Source: Nocardioides euryhalodurans (GTDB taxonomy: Bacteria; Actinomycetota; Actinomycetes; Propionibacteriales; Nocardioidaceae). From it: a DNA stretch of 64,000 nt. Shown piece by piece: positions 15,997-23,251 of this stretch. How positions within the stretch are numbered: position 1 is the stretch's first letter; every line of letters starts with the position of its first letter. The notes under the pieces are model-generated. The model saw nothing but the letters and a program-made list of their open reading frames with translations. It ran no database searches and was not told the DNA's origin. The translations under genes and the position numbers were made by a program. Location: NCBI RefSeq assembly GCF_004564375.1, contig NZ_CP038267.1, positions 2,978,501 to 3,042,500 on the forward strand. The letters run 5' to 3'.

Positions 15997-16513
15997 CGCT
16001 CTGCCCGTCCATCAGGGCGATGAGGGTCTCAGCCACCTGGATGACTCGCACGCCGGTGTAGCGCGCAGTCGCGAAAGGTCTTGCGTGCGCCCCTCCGGCG
16101 TCCGCTGACTCGAGCCGAGCCAGGAGGCCGGCGGCGACGTCGATCCGGAGGCCCTCGCGCGCCGTCAGCTCGGCCGTTCGGCGCGTCGAGAAGCCCAGGC
16201 CCACCCTGGCGGTCGCTCCAGAGGCCCAAGCGCCAAGATTGGCCGTCTCGTGGTGACCGGTGAAGGCCTTGTCCGAGGCGGTCTTGAGGTCCACGCTTCC
16301 GACCGCGCGCCCGCCGGCCATCGCGGGGAGGGTGAGAGTCGATGCGACGCCACCTGCTGCCCGCCGCTGTGCGAAGAGCTGCCAGTCCGTGCGGGCCCGG
16401 CCCACCGCTGTCCCATCGGCCACCCCAGGGCTCGCCCCCAGAGCTCGGCGGCTACCTGGACGTGGGGCTGGCACGTTAATGACGATTTGCAGCCAGGGCG
16501 CCTTGATGGTCAC
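15989..16513 (-). CDS. GAF-ANTAR protein with shortened N-terminus
   Basis: A 174-residue protein whose middle is the second half of a GAF domain (GGVASTLTLPAMAGGRAVGS, VDLKTASDKAFTGHHE, LGAWASGATARVGLGFSTRR). The C-terminal helices resemble the ANTAR RNA-binding domain (EGLRIDVAAGLLARLESADA, then YTGVRVIQVAETLIALMDG). ANTAR proteins bind paired hairpins in mRNA leaders and prevent termination. Relatives are ~230-240 aa; here the first ~50 residues of GAF are missing and replaced by a short Pro-rich start, so function is doubtful. The start is GTG overlapping the YihY stop (GTGA). Confidence 0.65.
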   Translation of the reverse strand: MTIKAPWLQIVINVPAPRPGSRRALGASPGVADGTAVGRARTDWQLFAQRRAAGGVASTLTLPAMAGGRAVGSVDLKTASDKAFTGHHETANLGAWASGATARVGLGFSTRRTAELTAREGLRIDVAAGLLARLESADAGGAHARPFATARYTGVRVIQVAETLIALMDGQSGE

Positions 16514-17553
16514 TCGTCCGCTTCCGCGTGCCGCTGACGGATCTCACGACCCCGGCGTACGTCGTCCTCTGCCTTCTCCTCCGCCTTCTGGATGCCGGCG
16601 GTGTCTCGAGCCGGTAACTGGATTGTCCGCTCGGCGGGTATGCCGGCCTGGAGCTCACGACCTCGTTCGAGCTCGGCGTCCAGTTCGGCGCCGAACAGGA
16701 GCGCGAGGTTGGTCAGCCACAACCACAGGAGGAAGACGATGACCCCCGCAAGCGAACCGTAGGTCCTGTCGTAGGTCGAGAAGTTGGACACGTAGAAGCC
16801 GAACGCTGCTGACAGCACGATCCAGACCACGATGGCGAGGGCGGCGCCCAAGCTGAGCCAGCGGAACTTCGCCTGCCTTACGTTCGGGGTGGCCCAGTAC
16901 AAGGTCGCCACGATCAGCATCACGACGAGGAGGATGACCGGCCACTTCGCGATCTGCCACGCCAGCACCGCCGCGGAATCCAGTCCGAGCGCGCGGCCGA
17001 CAGCCTCCGCGACCGGTCCGGAGACCACCAGTCCCACCAGCGTGAGCGCCGCCAGCAACACCAACACCAACGTGACCAGCAGCATGGCCGGGCGCAGCTT
17101 CCAGATCGGACGCCCTTCACCTGTCCCATACATCCGGTTCATCGCTCGGCCGAACGCCCCGACGTACGCCGACGCCGACCACAGCGCTCCCGCCAGGCCC
17201 AGCAGCAGGGTGATGCCCCCGCTCGGCGCGGCGCTCAGCTCCAACAGCGTCGCCCGAACTGTCTCGGCGACCGCGCCCGCACCCATGTCCTCCAGGATGT
17301 CCAACAGTGCCTCGGCCGACGACTGTCCTTGCCCGACGAGTCCCACGAGCGACAGGAGCGCGATGAGGGCGGGGAACAACGCGAGCACGGCGTAGTAGGT
17401 CAGCGCGGCGGCGAGGTCCAAGCACTCGTCCTTGGAGAACTCACGGACTGTCTTGCGGACGACGTACCACCATGACTGCCGGGTGAGCTCGAGCGGAGAT
17501 GCGGGATCGTCTCCGGCGCGATCAGTACCTGCGGCTCCGAGTATGCGGGTCAT
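16510..17553 (-). CDS. YihY/BrkB family membrane protein
   Basis: A 347-residue inner-membrane protein of the YihY/virulence factor BrkB family (once called RNase BN). Family marks are DLAAALTYYAVLALFPALIA near the N-terminus, GLAGALWSASAYVGAFGRAM, IWKLRPAMLLVTLVLVLLA and the last helices around TYGSLAGVIVFLLWLWLTN then LALLFGAELDAELER. The tail is charged and soluble. Six or seven membrane helices are expected. The transported substrate is unknown. ATG 17553 is preferred; a GTG six codons upstream at 17571 is possible. It heads the operon with GAF-ANTAR and DUF6328. Confidence 0.88.
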   Translation of the reverse strand: MTRILGAAGTDRAGDDPASPLELTRQSWWYVVRKTVREFSKDECLDLAAALTYYAVLALFPALIALLSLVGLVGQGQSSAEALLDILEDMGAGAVAETVRATLLELSAAPSGGITLLLGLAGALWSASAYVGAFGRAMNRMYGTGEGRPIWKLRPAMLLVTLVLVLLAALTLVGLVVSGPVAEAVGRALGLDSAAVLAWQIAKWPVILLVVMLIVATLYWATPNVRQAKFRWLSLGAALAIVVWIVLSAAFGFYVSNFSTYDRTYGSLAGVIVFLLWLWLTNLALLFGAELDAELERGRELQAGIPAERTIQLPARDTAGIQKAEEKAEDDVRRGREIRQRHAEADE

Positions 17554-17862
17554 GCCGAGCACGTACCCCACATCGGGACCTCGTAACCCAGACGTCAGCT
17601 GGGACCGGAGCGCCGCGCTGGAGCCAGCGGTCAGATGTCGCCGGGCGTTGTCCGGGTCACCTCATTGCCCCGCCAACGCCGTAGCTCCATCATCTCTGCC
17701 TCGAAGATGTGAGGCGCCCGCGCGACACTGGCAGGCACAGATCCAGAAGCCGATAGCTGTCACTCCGCGTGCCGCACACCGGTGCGGAGGTCATGTCGCC
17801 TTGGGGTGTCCACAGCTCCGTCGGATGCGCGCCCACGAAGGCCCCAGTCCTACCCTGTCTCG
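17554..17862. other. Divergent intergenic region, nothing recognised
   Basis: About 300 nt between the YihY operon (minus) and azlC (plus). No gene, RNA or obvious repeat is seen. Promoters for both directions are expected here. Confidence 0.4.
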
Positions 17863-18546
17863 GTGAGTCCTTCCTTCCGTCGGGGTCTGCGACTGGGTCT
17901 GCCCTTTGCCGCGGTCGCGCTCGTGCTGGCGCTGTCCTTCGGGGTGCTGGCCGTCCAAGCAGGCTTCACCCCCGTACAGGCGGTGCTCATGTCCGTCCTG
18001 GTGTTCGGCGGCTCCGCTCAGTTCACCGCGCTGACGATCGTCGGTGCAGGTGGCGGCATCGGAGCTGCTGTGGGCGCAGCGACGTTGATGCACTCACGGT
18101 TCCTGGCCATGGGCATCGCGCTGGCCCCGTCCCTGTCGGGCGGTCCGCTACGTCGGGCGGCCGAGGGCCAGGCGGTGGTCGACTCGTCATGGGCACTCGC
18201 CAGTCGGGGCGACGGGACGTTCGATCGAGGCCTGCTGTTCGGAACCACCCTGCCGCAGTACATCGGGTGGGCGGTCGGAACCGTGCTCGGCGCCTACGGG
18301 GGCGCACTTGTCGGCGACCCCGAGCGGCTCGGCCTGGATGCACTCTTCCCGACGTTCTTCATCGGCATCCTCGTAGCCGAGCTGCGCCGACCCCGAGCCC
18401 GGGTGGCGGCTTTGCTCGGTGCCGGGATCGCGCTCGCACTGGTGCCCGTCGCGCCCGCTGGTGTGCCGGTGCTGGCAGCGAGCGCCGCAGCGCTGATCGG
18501 CCTGGGAAGGGTCGAACCGGCACCCGGCGCGGAGGCATCCGGATGA
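17863..18546 (+). CDS. azlC: AzlC family branched-chain amino acid exporter, large subunit
   Basis: Inner-membrane permease of the AzlC/YgaZ family (LIV-E type), which with AzlD exports branched-chain amino acids or analogues. Features: LRLGLPFAAVALVLALSFGV, QAGFTPVQAVLMSVLVFGGS followed by AQF (the conserved F-x-G-x-AQF region), MHSRFLAMG, DSSWALASRG and a C-terminal pair of helices. GTG 17863 (VSPSFRRGL) is the likely start because it precedes the family's N-terminus; upstream in-frame sequence is not protein-like. It overlaps azlD by ATGA. Confidence 0.85.
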   Translation: MSPSFRRGLRLGLPFAAVALVLALSFGVLAVQAGFTPVQAVLMSVLVFGGSAQFTALTIVGAGGGIGAAVGAATLMHSRFLAMGIALAPSLSGGPLRRAAEGQAVVDSSWALASRGDGTFDRGLLFGTTLPQYIGWAVGTVLGAYGGALVGDPERLGLDALFPTFFIGILVAELRRPRARVAALLGAGIALALVPVAPAGVPVLAASAAALIGLGRVEPAPGAEASG

Positions 18547-18866
18547 CTCTGAACGAAGTCCAGGTGTGGCTGCTGATCGGGGCGCTCACCGCGATGGCCG
18601 TGCTCACCAAAGCTCTGGGACCCGCATTCGTCGGCGGCCGCGAACTGCCCACGTGGGGGAACGGCGTCATAGCGGTCAGCGCACCGGCGCTCCTGTCGGC
18701 CCTGGTCGTGACCTCGGTGCTGGCTGACGGCCAGCAGTGGGCCGTCGGCGCCCAGACGGTGGGCGTTGGGGTGGCGGCCGTGATGCTGCTGTGCCGTGCG
18801 CCGTTGCTCTTGGCCAGCCTGGTCGCAGTGGTGGTGACAGCTGTGTTGCGAGCGCTGACGGGCTGA
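18543..18866 (+). CDS. azlD: AzlD family branched-chain amino acid exporter, small subunit
   Basis: A 107-residue protein with four membrane helices (VWLLIGALTAMAVLTKALGP; GVIAVSAPALLSALVVTSVL; VGVGVAAVMLLCRAPLLLAS; LVAVVVTAVLRAL). Its size, hydrophobicity and coupling to azlC are those of AzlD/YgaH, the obligate small subunit. The ATG overlaps the azlC stop. Confidence 0.85.
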   Translation: MTLNEVQVWLLIGALTAMAVLTKALGPAFVGGRELPTWGNGVIAVSAPALLSALVVTSVLADGQQWAVGAQTVGVGVAAVMLLCRAPLLLASLVAVVVTAVLRALTG

Positions 18867-19200
18867 CGGCGGGGTGACGGTGGTGGCTCGGGCTCCGTAG
18901 GCGAGGCGCTGACCATGATGGTGGTAGCGCTCTTCACACGTGTGGTCGAAGGTGCCGGGCCAGGGGCATCGAAAGCGACGTCGGGGGATGTCCGGCGACG
19001 AGAACGACGGTGCCCCTCGAGATCGACCTCCGGGCCGGCACCGCACGTTAGGCCTGCCGAGCTCGCGGGGGCCCACGTCCTCCTCGCCTCGGAGGAGGGT
19101 GGCTCCATGTCCGGCGCCCGCGTCGCGGTCACGGGTGGGCGACCCGTCCTGTGACGCAGGTCGCTGCATGGGGGCAGACCCGCTGGGTACGTCCCACCAC
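18867..19200. other. Intergenic region, nothing recognised
   Basis: About 330 nt between azlD and the zinc dehydrogenase. No convincing gene or terminator is seen. The promoter of the three-gene dehydrogenase operon should lie in its right half. Confidence 0.4.
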
Positions 19201-20382
19201 ATGAAGGCAGTCACCTGGCAAGGTCCGCGCGACATCCGCGTGGATGACGTTCCCGACCCGACCATCGTCGACCCCACGGACGCGATCATCAGGGTCACCA
19301 CGACCGGCCTCTGCGGTTCCGACCTGCACCTCATGGAGCCCCTGGCTCCGTTCATGTCGCCCGGGGACGTGCTCGGCCACGAGCCCATGGGCATCGTCGA
19401 GGAGGTCGGCAGCGAGGTCGGCGACCTCGCGGTCGGAGACCGGGTGGTCATTCCGTTCAACGTGAGCTGTGGCTCGTGCTGGATGTGTGAGCGTGGCCTC
19501 AACAGCCAATGCGAGACCAGCCAGAACCGCGACCAGGGCACTGGGGCGAGCCTCTACGGCTACAGCAGCCTGTACGGCTCGGTCCCCGGTGGCCAGGCGG
19601 AGTACCTCCGGGTGCCGTACGCCGGCCACGCCGCCATGAAGGTGCCGGAGGGGCCGCCGGACGACCGGTTCGTGTTCCTGTCCGACGTGCTGCCGACCGC
19701 CTGGCAGGGCGTGCGCTACGCAGAGGTCCCTGACGGCGGCACCCTCCTGGTCATCGGCGCCGGCCCGATCGGTGACATGGCAGCCCGGATCGCCCTGCAC
19801 GAGGGGCGGCGCGTGATCGTCGTCGATCGCGTGCCGGAGCGGCTTGCCAGGGTCGCTGCGCGGGGCGCCGACACCATCAACCTCGACGAGGTCGACGACC
19901 TGGCGACCGAGGTGCGGGACCGGACGGGGGGCCGCGGGGCGGACTCCGTCGTCGAGGCGGTGGGCATGGAGGCCCACGGCAACCCGGTCGCCGAAAGGGC
20001 GATCAGGGCGATGGGTCTCCTTCCCTCCGCGGTGGTCCGGCCCATCATGAAGAAGGCGGGCTTCGACCGCACGGCTGCCCTCATCTCGGCCTTCGAATGC
20101 GCCCGGCGCGGCGGCACCGTCTCCATCCTGGGGGTCTACGGCGGCGCGGCCGACCCGATGCCGATGGTGCAGCTCTTCGACAAGCAGCTGCAGCTGCGCA
20201 TGGGTCAGGCCAACGTCCGTGCCTGGACCGACGACCTCATGCCTCTTGTCCTCGACGACAGCGACCCGCTCGGCACCATGGACTTCGCCACCCACCGGCT
20301 GCCGCTCTCCGAGGCGGCCGCGGCCTACGACGGGTTCAAGCGCAAGGACGACGGCATGGTGAAGGTGGTCTTCACGCCGTGA
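19201..20382 (+). CDS. Zinc-dependent alcohol dehydrogenase (FDH-like MDR family)
   Basis: A 393-residue medium-chain dehydrogenase. The catalytic zinc region shows TTGLCGSDLHLMEPLAP and VLGHEPMGIVEEVG (Cys, His, Glu); the structural zinc loop is CGSCWMCERG with a later Cys in SQCETSQ. The nucleotide-binding motif is LLVIGAGPIGDMAARIAL. The insertions after the structural zinc and the AVGMEAHGNPVAE segment resemble glutathione-independent formaldehyde dehydrogenase-like enzymes, so formaldehyde or another small aldehyde/alcohol is a possible substrate. ATG 19201 directly precedes the family start MKAVTWQGPRDI. Its stop overlaps the next gene by GTGA. Confidence 0.88.
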   Translation: MKAVTWQGPRDIRVDDVPDPTIVDPTDAIIRVTTTGLCGSDLHLMEPLAPFMSPGDVLGHEPMGIVEEVGSEVGDLAVGDRVVIPFNVSCGSCWMCERGLNSQCETSQNRDQGTGASLYGYSSLYGSVPGGQAEYLRVPYAGHAAMKVPEGPPDDRFVFLSDVLPTAWQGVRYAEVPDGGTLLVIGAGPIGDMAARIALHEGRRVIVVDRVPERLARVAARGADTINLDEVDDLATEVRDRTGGRGADSVVEAVGMEAHGNPVAERAIRAMGLLPSAVVRPIMKKAGFDRTAALISAFECARRGGTVSILGVYGGAADPMPMVQLFDKQLQLRMGQANVRAWTDDLMPLVLDDSDPLGTMDFATHRLPLSEAAAAYDGFKRKDDGMVKVVFTP

Positions 20383-21338
20383 TCGCCACCGCCCGAGGAG
20401 CGCTGAGCGAGGCCGTCCTCCGCGGTCTTCGTGGGTCGGAGCGTGACCGGTCTGCGTCGCTGACCCTCGTCGAGGACGACCACGAGGACGCCCAGCTGTC
20501 CTTGTGGATGCTCTACGAGCTCCACTACCGCGGCTTCGATGGGGTCGACGACGCCTTGGAGTGGGACCCCGACCTGCTCCGGCTGCGCCGCCGTCTGGAG
20601 ACGGACCTGGAGCAGCGGCTGCGGGCCCGGTTCACGGGGCACCGGCACGAGGGTGCCGTCGCGGACGCACTCTTCGACTACGTCGACGCCCACGACGGTC
20701 CCGCGCTCGCACCGTACGTGCAGAGCTCGGCTGACGCCGACCAGGTGCGGGAGCTGCTGCGACACCGCTCGCTCTACCACCTCAAGGAGTTCGACCCGAC
20801 GGCCTGGGTGATCCCCCGGTTGCCGACGGCGCCGAAGGCCGCGCTGATGGAGCTGGCCTTCGACGAGTACGGCGTGGGTGACCCCAACCGACTGCACGCG
20901 CACCTCTTCGCGCGCGGGATGGCTGCCAGCGGGCTCGACTCCCGGCCCGGGGCGTACGTGGACGACGCCCCGGTCGAGATCCTCGAGCAGAACAACGCGA
21001 TGACGCTGCTGGGCCTGCACCGTCGGCTGCGCGCGGCGGCCCTCGGGCACCTCGCGGCGTTCGAGGCGACGAGCTCCTCGCCCTCGCGCCGGCTCGCACA
21101 GGGGCTGCAGCGGCTCGGCTTCGACGAGGCCCTGGTCGGGTACTACACCGAGCACGTCACGGCCGACGCCGTCCACGACCAGCTGGCCTGCCGGAGCGTG
21201 TGCGGAGCGCTGGTGGAGGAGGAGCCGGAGCAGGCGGAAGAGGTCTTCTTCGGGGCCTTCACGTGCCTCGACCTCGAGGCTCGCTATGCCGCCCGCATGC
21301 TTGAAGGCTGGCAGCCGTCGGAGCAGGTGCCGGCGTGA
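20379..21338 (+). CDS. Iron-containing redox enzyme family protein (haem-oxygenase-like fold)
   Basis: A 319-residue all-helical protein. Motifs consistent with a haem-oxygenase-like diiron scaffold are ELAFDEYGVGDPNRLHAHLF and YYTEHVTADAVHDQLA (Glu/His ligands spread over several helices). Members of this fold oxidise lipids, amines or amino-acid side chains with O2. No substrate can be assigned. The start is GTG 20379, overlapping the dehydrogenase stop, and its own stop overlaps the CDGSH gene (GTGA). The coupling suggests the three proteins act together, with the CDGSH protein as a possible electron carrier. Confidence 0.75.
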   Translation: MIATARGALSEAVLRGLRGSERDRSASLTLVEDDHEDAQLSLWMLYELHYRGFDGVDDALEWDPDLLRLRRRLETDLEQRLRARFTGHRHEGAVADALFDYVDAHDGPALAPYVQSSADADQVRELLRHRSLYHLKEFDPTAWVIPRLPTAPKAALMELAFDEYGVGDPNRLHAHLFARGMAASGLDSRPGAYVDDAPVEILEQNNAMTLLGLHRRLRAAALGHLAAFEATSSSPSRRLAQGLQRLGFDEALVGYYTEHVTADAVHDQLACRSVCGALVEEEPEQAEEVFFGAFTCLDLEARYAARMLEGWQPSEQVPA

Positions 21339-21538
21339 AGGACTTCACGCACCCCGACGTCGTGCTCTGTCCGGGAGGGCCGATGCTGCTGCGCGGCGAC
21401 CACGTCGTGGAGGACGATGCCGGGGTCCGGCACCGCACCGTGCGACCGGTGAGCGCGGTGTGCCGGTGCGGTCGCTCGGGCACGCTGCCGTGGTGTGACT
21501 CCACACACCGGCTGCTGCCGCGTGAGCAGCGGCCGTGA
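21335..21538 (+). CDS. CDGSH-type iron-sulfur protein
   Basis: A 67-residue protein with a single CDGSH motif, C-R-C-G-R-S-G-x4-C-D-x2-H (CRCGRSGTLPWCDSTHRLL), which binds a [2Fe-2S] cluster through three Cys and one His as in mitoNEET. The N-terminal half is a small beta domain (VVLCPGGPMLLRGDHVV). The start is GTG 21335, coupled to the haem-oxygenase-like gene. It probably feeds or accepts electrons for that enzyme; this is inference from position. Confidence 0.85.
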   Translation: MKDFTHPDVVLCPGGPMLLRGDHVVEDDAGVRHRTVRPVSAVCRCGRSGTLPWCDSTHRLLPREQRP

Positions 21539-22141
21539 TCAGTGACGCCTGAGCAGGGCGAGCGTCCCGCGGCCGTGGTCTCGGGACTCGGCTAGCGCCC
21601 CAGGCCGCCGTCCGCCGTGAGACGCTCGCGGACGCACCCGGCTGGAGGTAGTCGCGCAGCTGCAGGATCGCGCTGCCGCCTGTGAGCAGATGGCGGCTGA
21701 TCACGGACAGGCAGCGCCGCACGAGCGCCATGCCGCCCGGTCCGCCGTCGATCGCGAGGCGTGGGTCGCGGGGTAGAGGTCGCGCTCGTCCGCGCCGAGG
21801 TAGGGCGGGCCCGCGACCACCAGCGGGAAGCGCTCGTGCGGACCGAGCACCTCCTGTAGGTCGCCCTGCCGCACCTCGACCCGGGAGGCGAGCCCGGCTT
21901 GTCCAGCATTGCGCCGGGCGAGCTCGCCGGCCGCCGGGTCGAGGTCGACCGCGACGAGCTCGCGGTAGGTCGCCGCAATCGTCAGCAGCCCGATCTGCCC
22001 GGCGCCCGTGCACAGCTCGAGGACCGGACCGGGAGGGGCCGTTGTCAGCAGGTCACCGGCCCAGTGGGACTGGTGGGCGGTCCAGGGTCGCGGCTCCAGC
22101 ACCTGGTCGTCGTACTCGATGAGGAGCGAGCCGAATCTCAT
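21539..22141 (-). pseudogene. HemK-like class I methyltransferase gene with three frameshifts
   Basis: Read from 22141, the protein is a normal class I SAM methyltransferase: VLELCTGAGQIGLLTIAATY (motif I), VAVDLDPAAGELARRNA, then LVVAGPPYLGADERDLYP (NPPY-type motif as GPPY). At the GGGG run 21770-21773 the sense shifts to the next frame (RDPRLAIDGGPGGMALVRRC, HLLTGGSAILQLRDYLQ). Near 21645 it shifts again (VRERLTADGGLG), and near 21597 a third time (LAESRDHGRGTLALLRRH, stop at 21539). Each shift equals one missing base. The stop then abuts the CDGSH gene exactly, as an intact gene would. An upstream start at 22201 is possible. It is either recently decayed or carries assembly indels. Confidence 0.82.
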
Positions 22142-22816
22142 GGTCCGCGTGGGGGAGCTCGGGTTCGGGAGCGTGCCTTGCGGCTGTGTCTGCGGGGCCA
22201 TGGTCGCCCCGTACCCCATGTTCACCGCGGGATTCGCCAGATCGAGCGTCGAGGGGAACGGCCTGCACGAGCACCCGTGCAGGACGACAACGTGGCGCGT
22301 CCTGGTCCTCGCGACTCGCGCTGACGGTCCCGCCGCGTGAGCGGTGCCTCCGGGGACGAGCGGGATGGGTCCCCGGAGGCACACAGTCTCTGCCCCCCAA
22401 GCGGTGTCCCCCGACCACCAGGCAGTTGTTCCCCCGTTGATCGAGGACGCTACGCCCGTGTGGCTCTGGTGGCGATGCCTCGAAAGGGTGAAGTCGGCGA
22501 GACCTACTTTCGGGGGAGTACCCCCTCCAGCCAGACGGGGGAATCGACCGAAGGGGGCACCCGGGGGGACTGCCACGCTACCGCGCAAGCCAGCAGGTCT
22601 GGGGCAATCGTCTGGGGCGCCTAGGCACGGTCATGCATCACCGCGGCCCTCGTCGTGGTCGTACCTTCGACGTCATCGAGGCGACGCGGCAGGAGGGCAT
22701 GACGGTGGCACCGGGTCGTCGGCGTGATCGGCCGTGTTAGCAAGGCGGTAGCAACACGCCGTGTGTCCTCTCAGTCCGGTGAGCACCCCACCCACTCTGA
22801 CCTGCGGCAACGTTTG
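22142..22816. other. Gene-poor region between tRNA-Lys and the broken methyltransferase
   Basis: About 675 nt with no protein I can support. It contains the strong hairpin at 22344-22382 and a small GGGGG-AGTA-CCCCC palindrome at 22512-22525. The base composition is less biased than in genes, and the sequence may be decayed DNA downstream of the tRNA. Confidence 0.45.
22344..22382. terminator. Strong 14-bp hairpin
   Basis: GTGCCTCCGGGGAC at 22344-22357 pairs exactly with GTCCCCGGAGGCAC at 22369-22382, with an 11-nt loop. It stands alone in a gene-poor stretch, so which transcript it ends (a lost gene, the tRNA transcript, or none) is unclear. Confidence 0.5.
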
Positions 22817-22889
22817 TAGGCCCTGTGGGACTCGAACCCACAACCAACGGATTAAAAGTCCGGAGCTCTGCCAATTGAGCTAAGGGCCC
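22817..22889 (-). tRNA. tRNA-Lys (anticodon TTT)
   Basis: A 73-nt cloverleaf on the minus strand. The acceptor 5' strand is GGGCCCT, pairing with AGGGCCT (one G-T at the end); the D-loop is in TAGCTCAATTGGCAGAGC; the anticodon arm is CCGGACTTTTAATCCGT with TTT in the loop; the T-arm is GTGGGTTCGAGTCCCAC. CCA is not encoded. Lysine identity follows from the anticodon. Confidence 0.95.
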
Positions 22890-23251
22890 GGGACGTGGGG
22901 ACTGTCAAGGGACGAACTCTCAGGAGAAGTCCCCGCCCCGAAGGAGTATCCCAGAGTTCCGACCTTGAACTGCATGGGGCTCTCCCCGACAACGCTGTCG
23001 CAAGTGAGCTAGGGCCTGTCAGCTACCGCCAGGCGCGCGACACGTCGCGGTCCCGTGAGACCGGGACCGCGACGCCGCGCCACCGGAGTGCGTCGCTCGT
23101 CCCCCGACCAAGCGGCGCGCTCCAGACTGATACGGCAACCCGTCTCCCCGAAGGTGCCGCTCGACAACACTGTCCTCCCCGCGGAGCCATTGGGATACCC
23201 CTTCGCTGGACCCACTGCTGACATGGATCGGTTGCGGGCAGAACTGGAGTT
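22890..23251. other. Intergenic region between the serine hydrolase and tRNA-Lys
   Basis: About 360 nt without a supportable gene. It holds a perfect hairpin at 23043-23074. The promoter of the tRNA (minus strand) should lie near its left end. Confidence 0.4.
23043..23074 (-). terminator. Putative terminator of the serine hydrolase operon
   Basis: A perfect 13-bp stem (CGTCGCGGTCCCG and CGGGACCGCGACG) with a 6-nt loop TGAGAC. It lies ~180 nt downstream of the minus-strand serine hydrolase and before the tRNA gene, so it would separate the two transcripts. Confidence 0.55.

Noticed and set aside
22512-22525. CsoR-type operator GGGGG-AGTA-CCCCC
   Set aside because: No gene starts nearby, and the palindrome is short; probably chance in GC-rich DNA.
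22817-22889. Attachment-site duplication at tRNA-Lys
   Set aside because: I found no second copy of the tRNA 3' end in the flanking sequence and no integrase.
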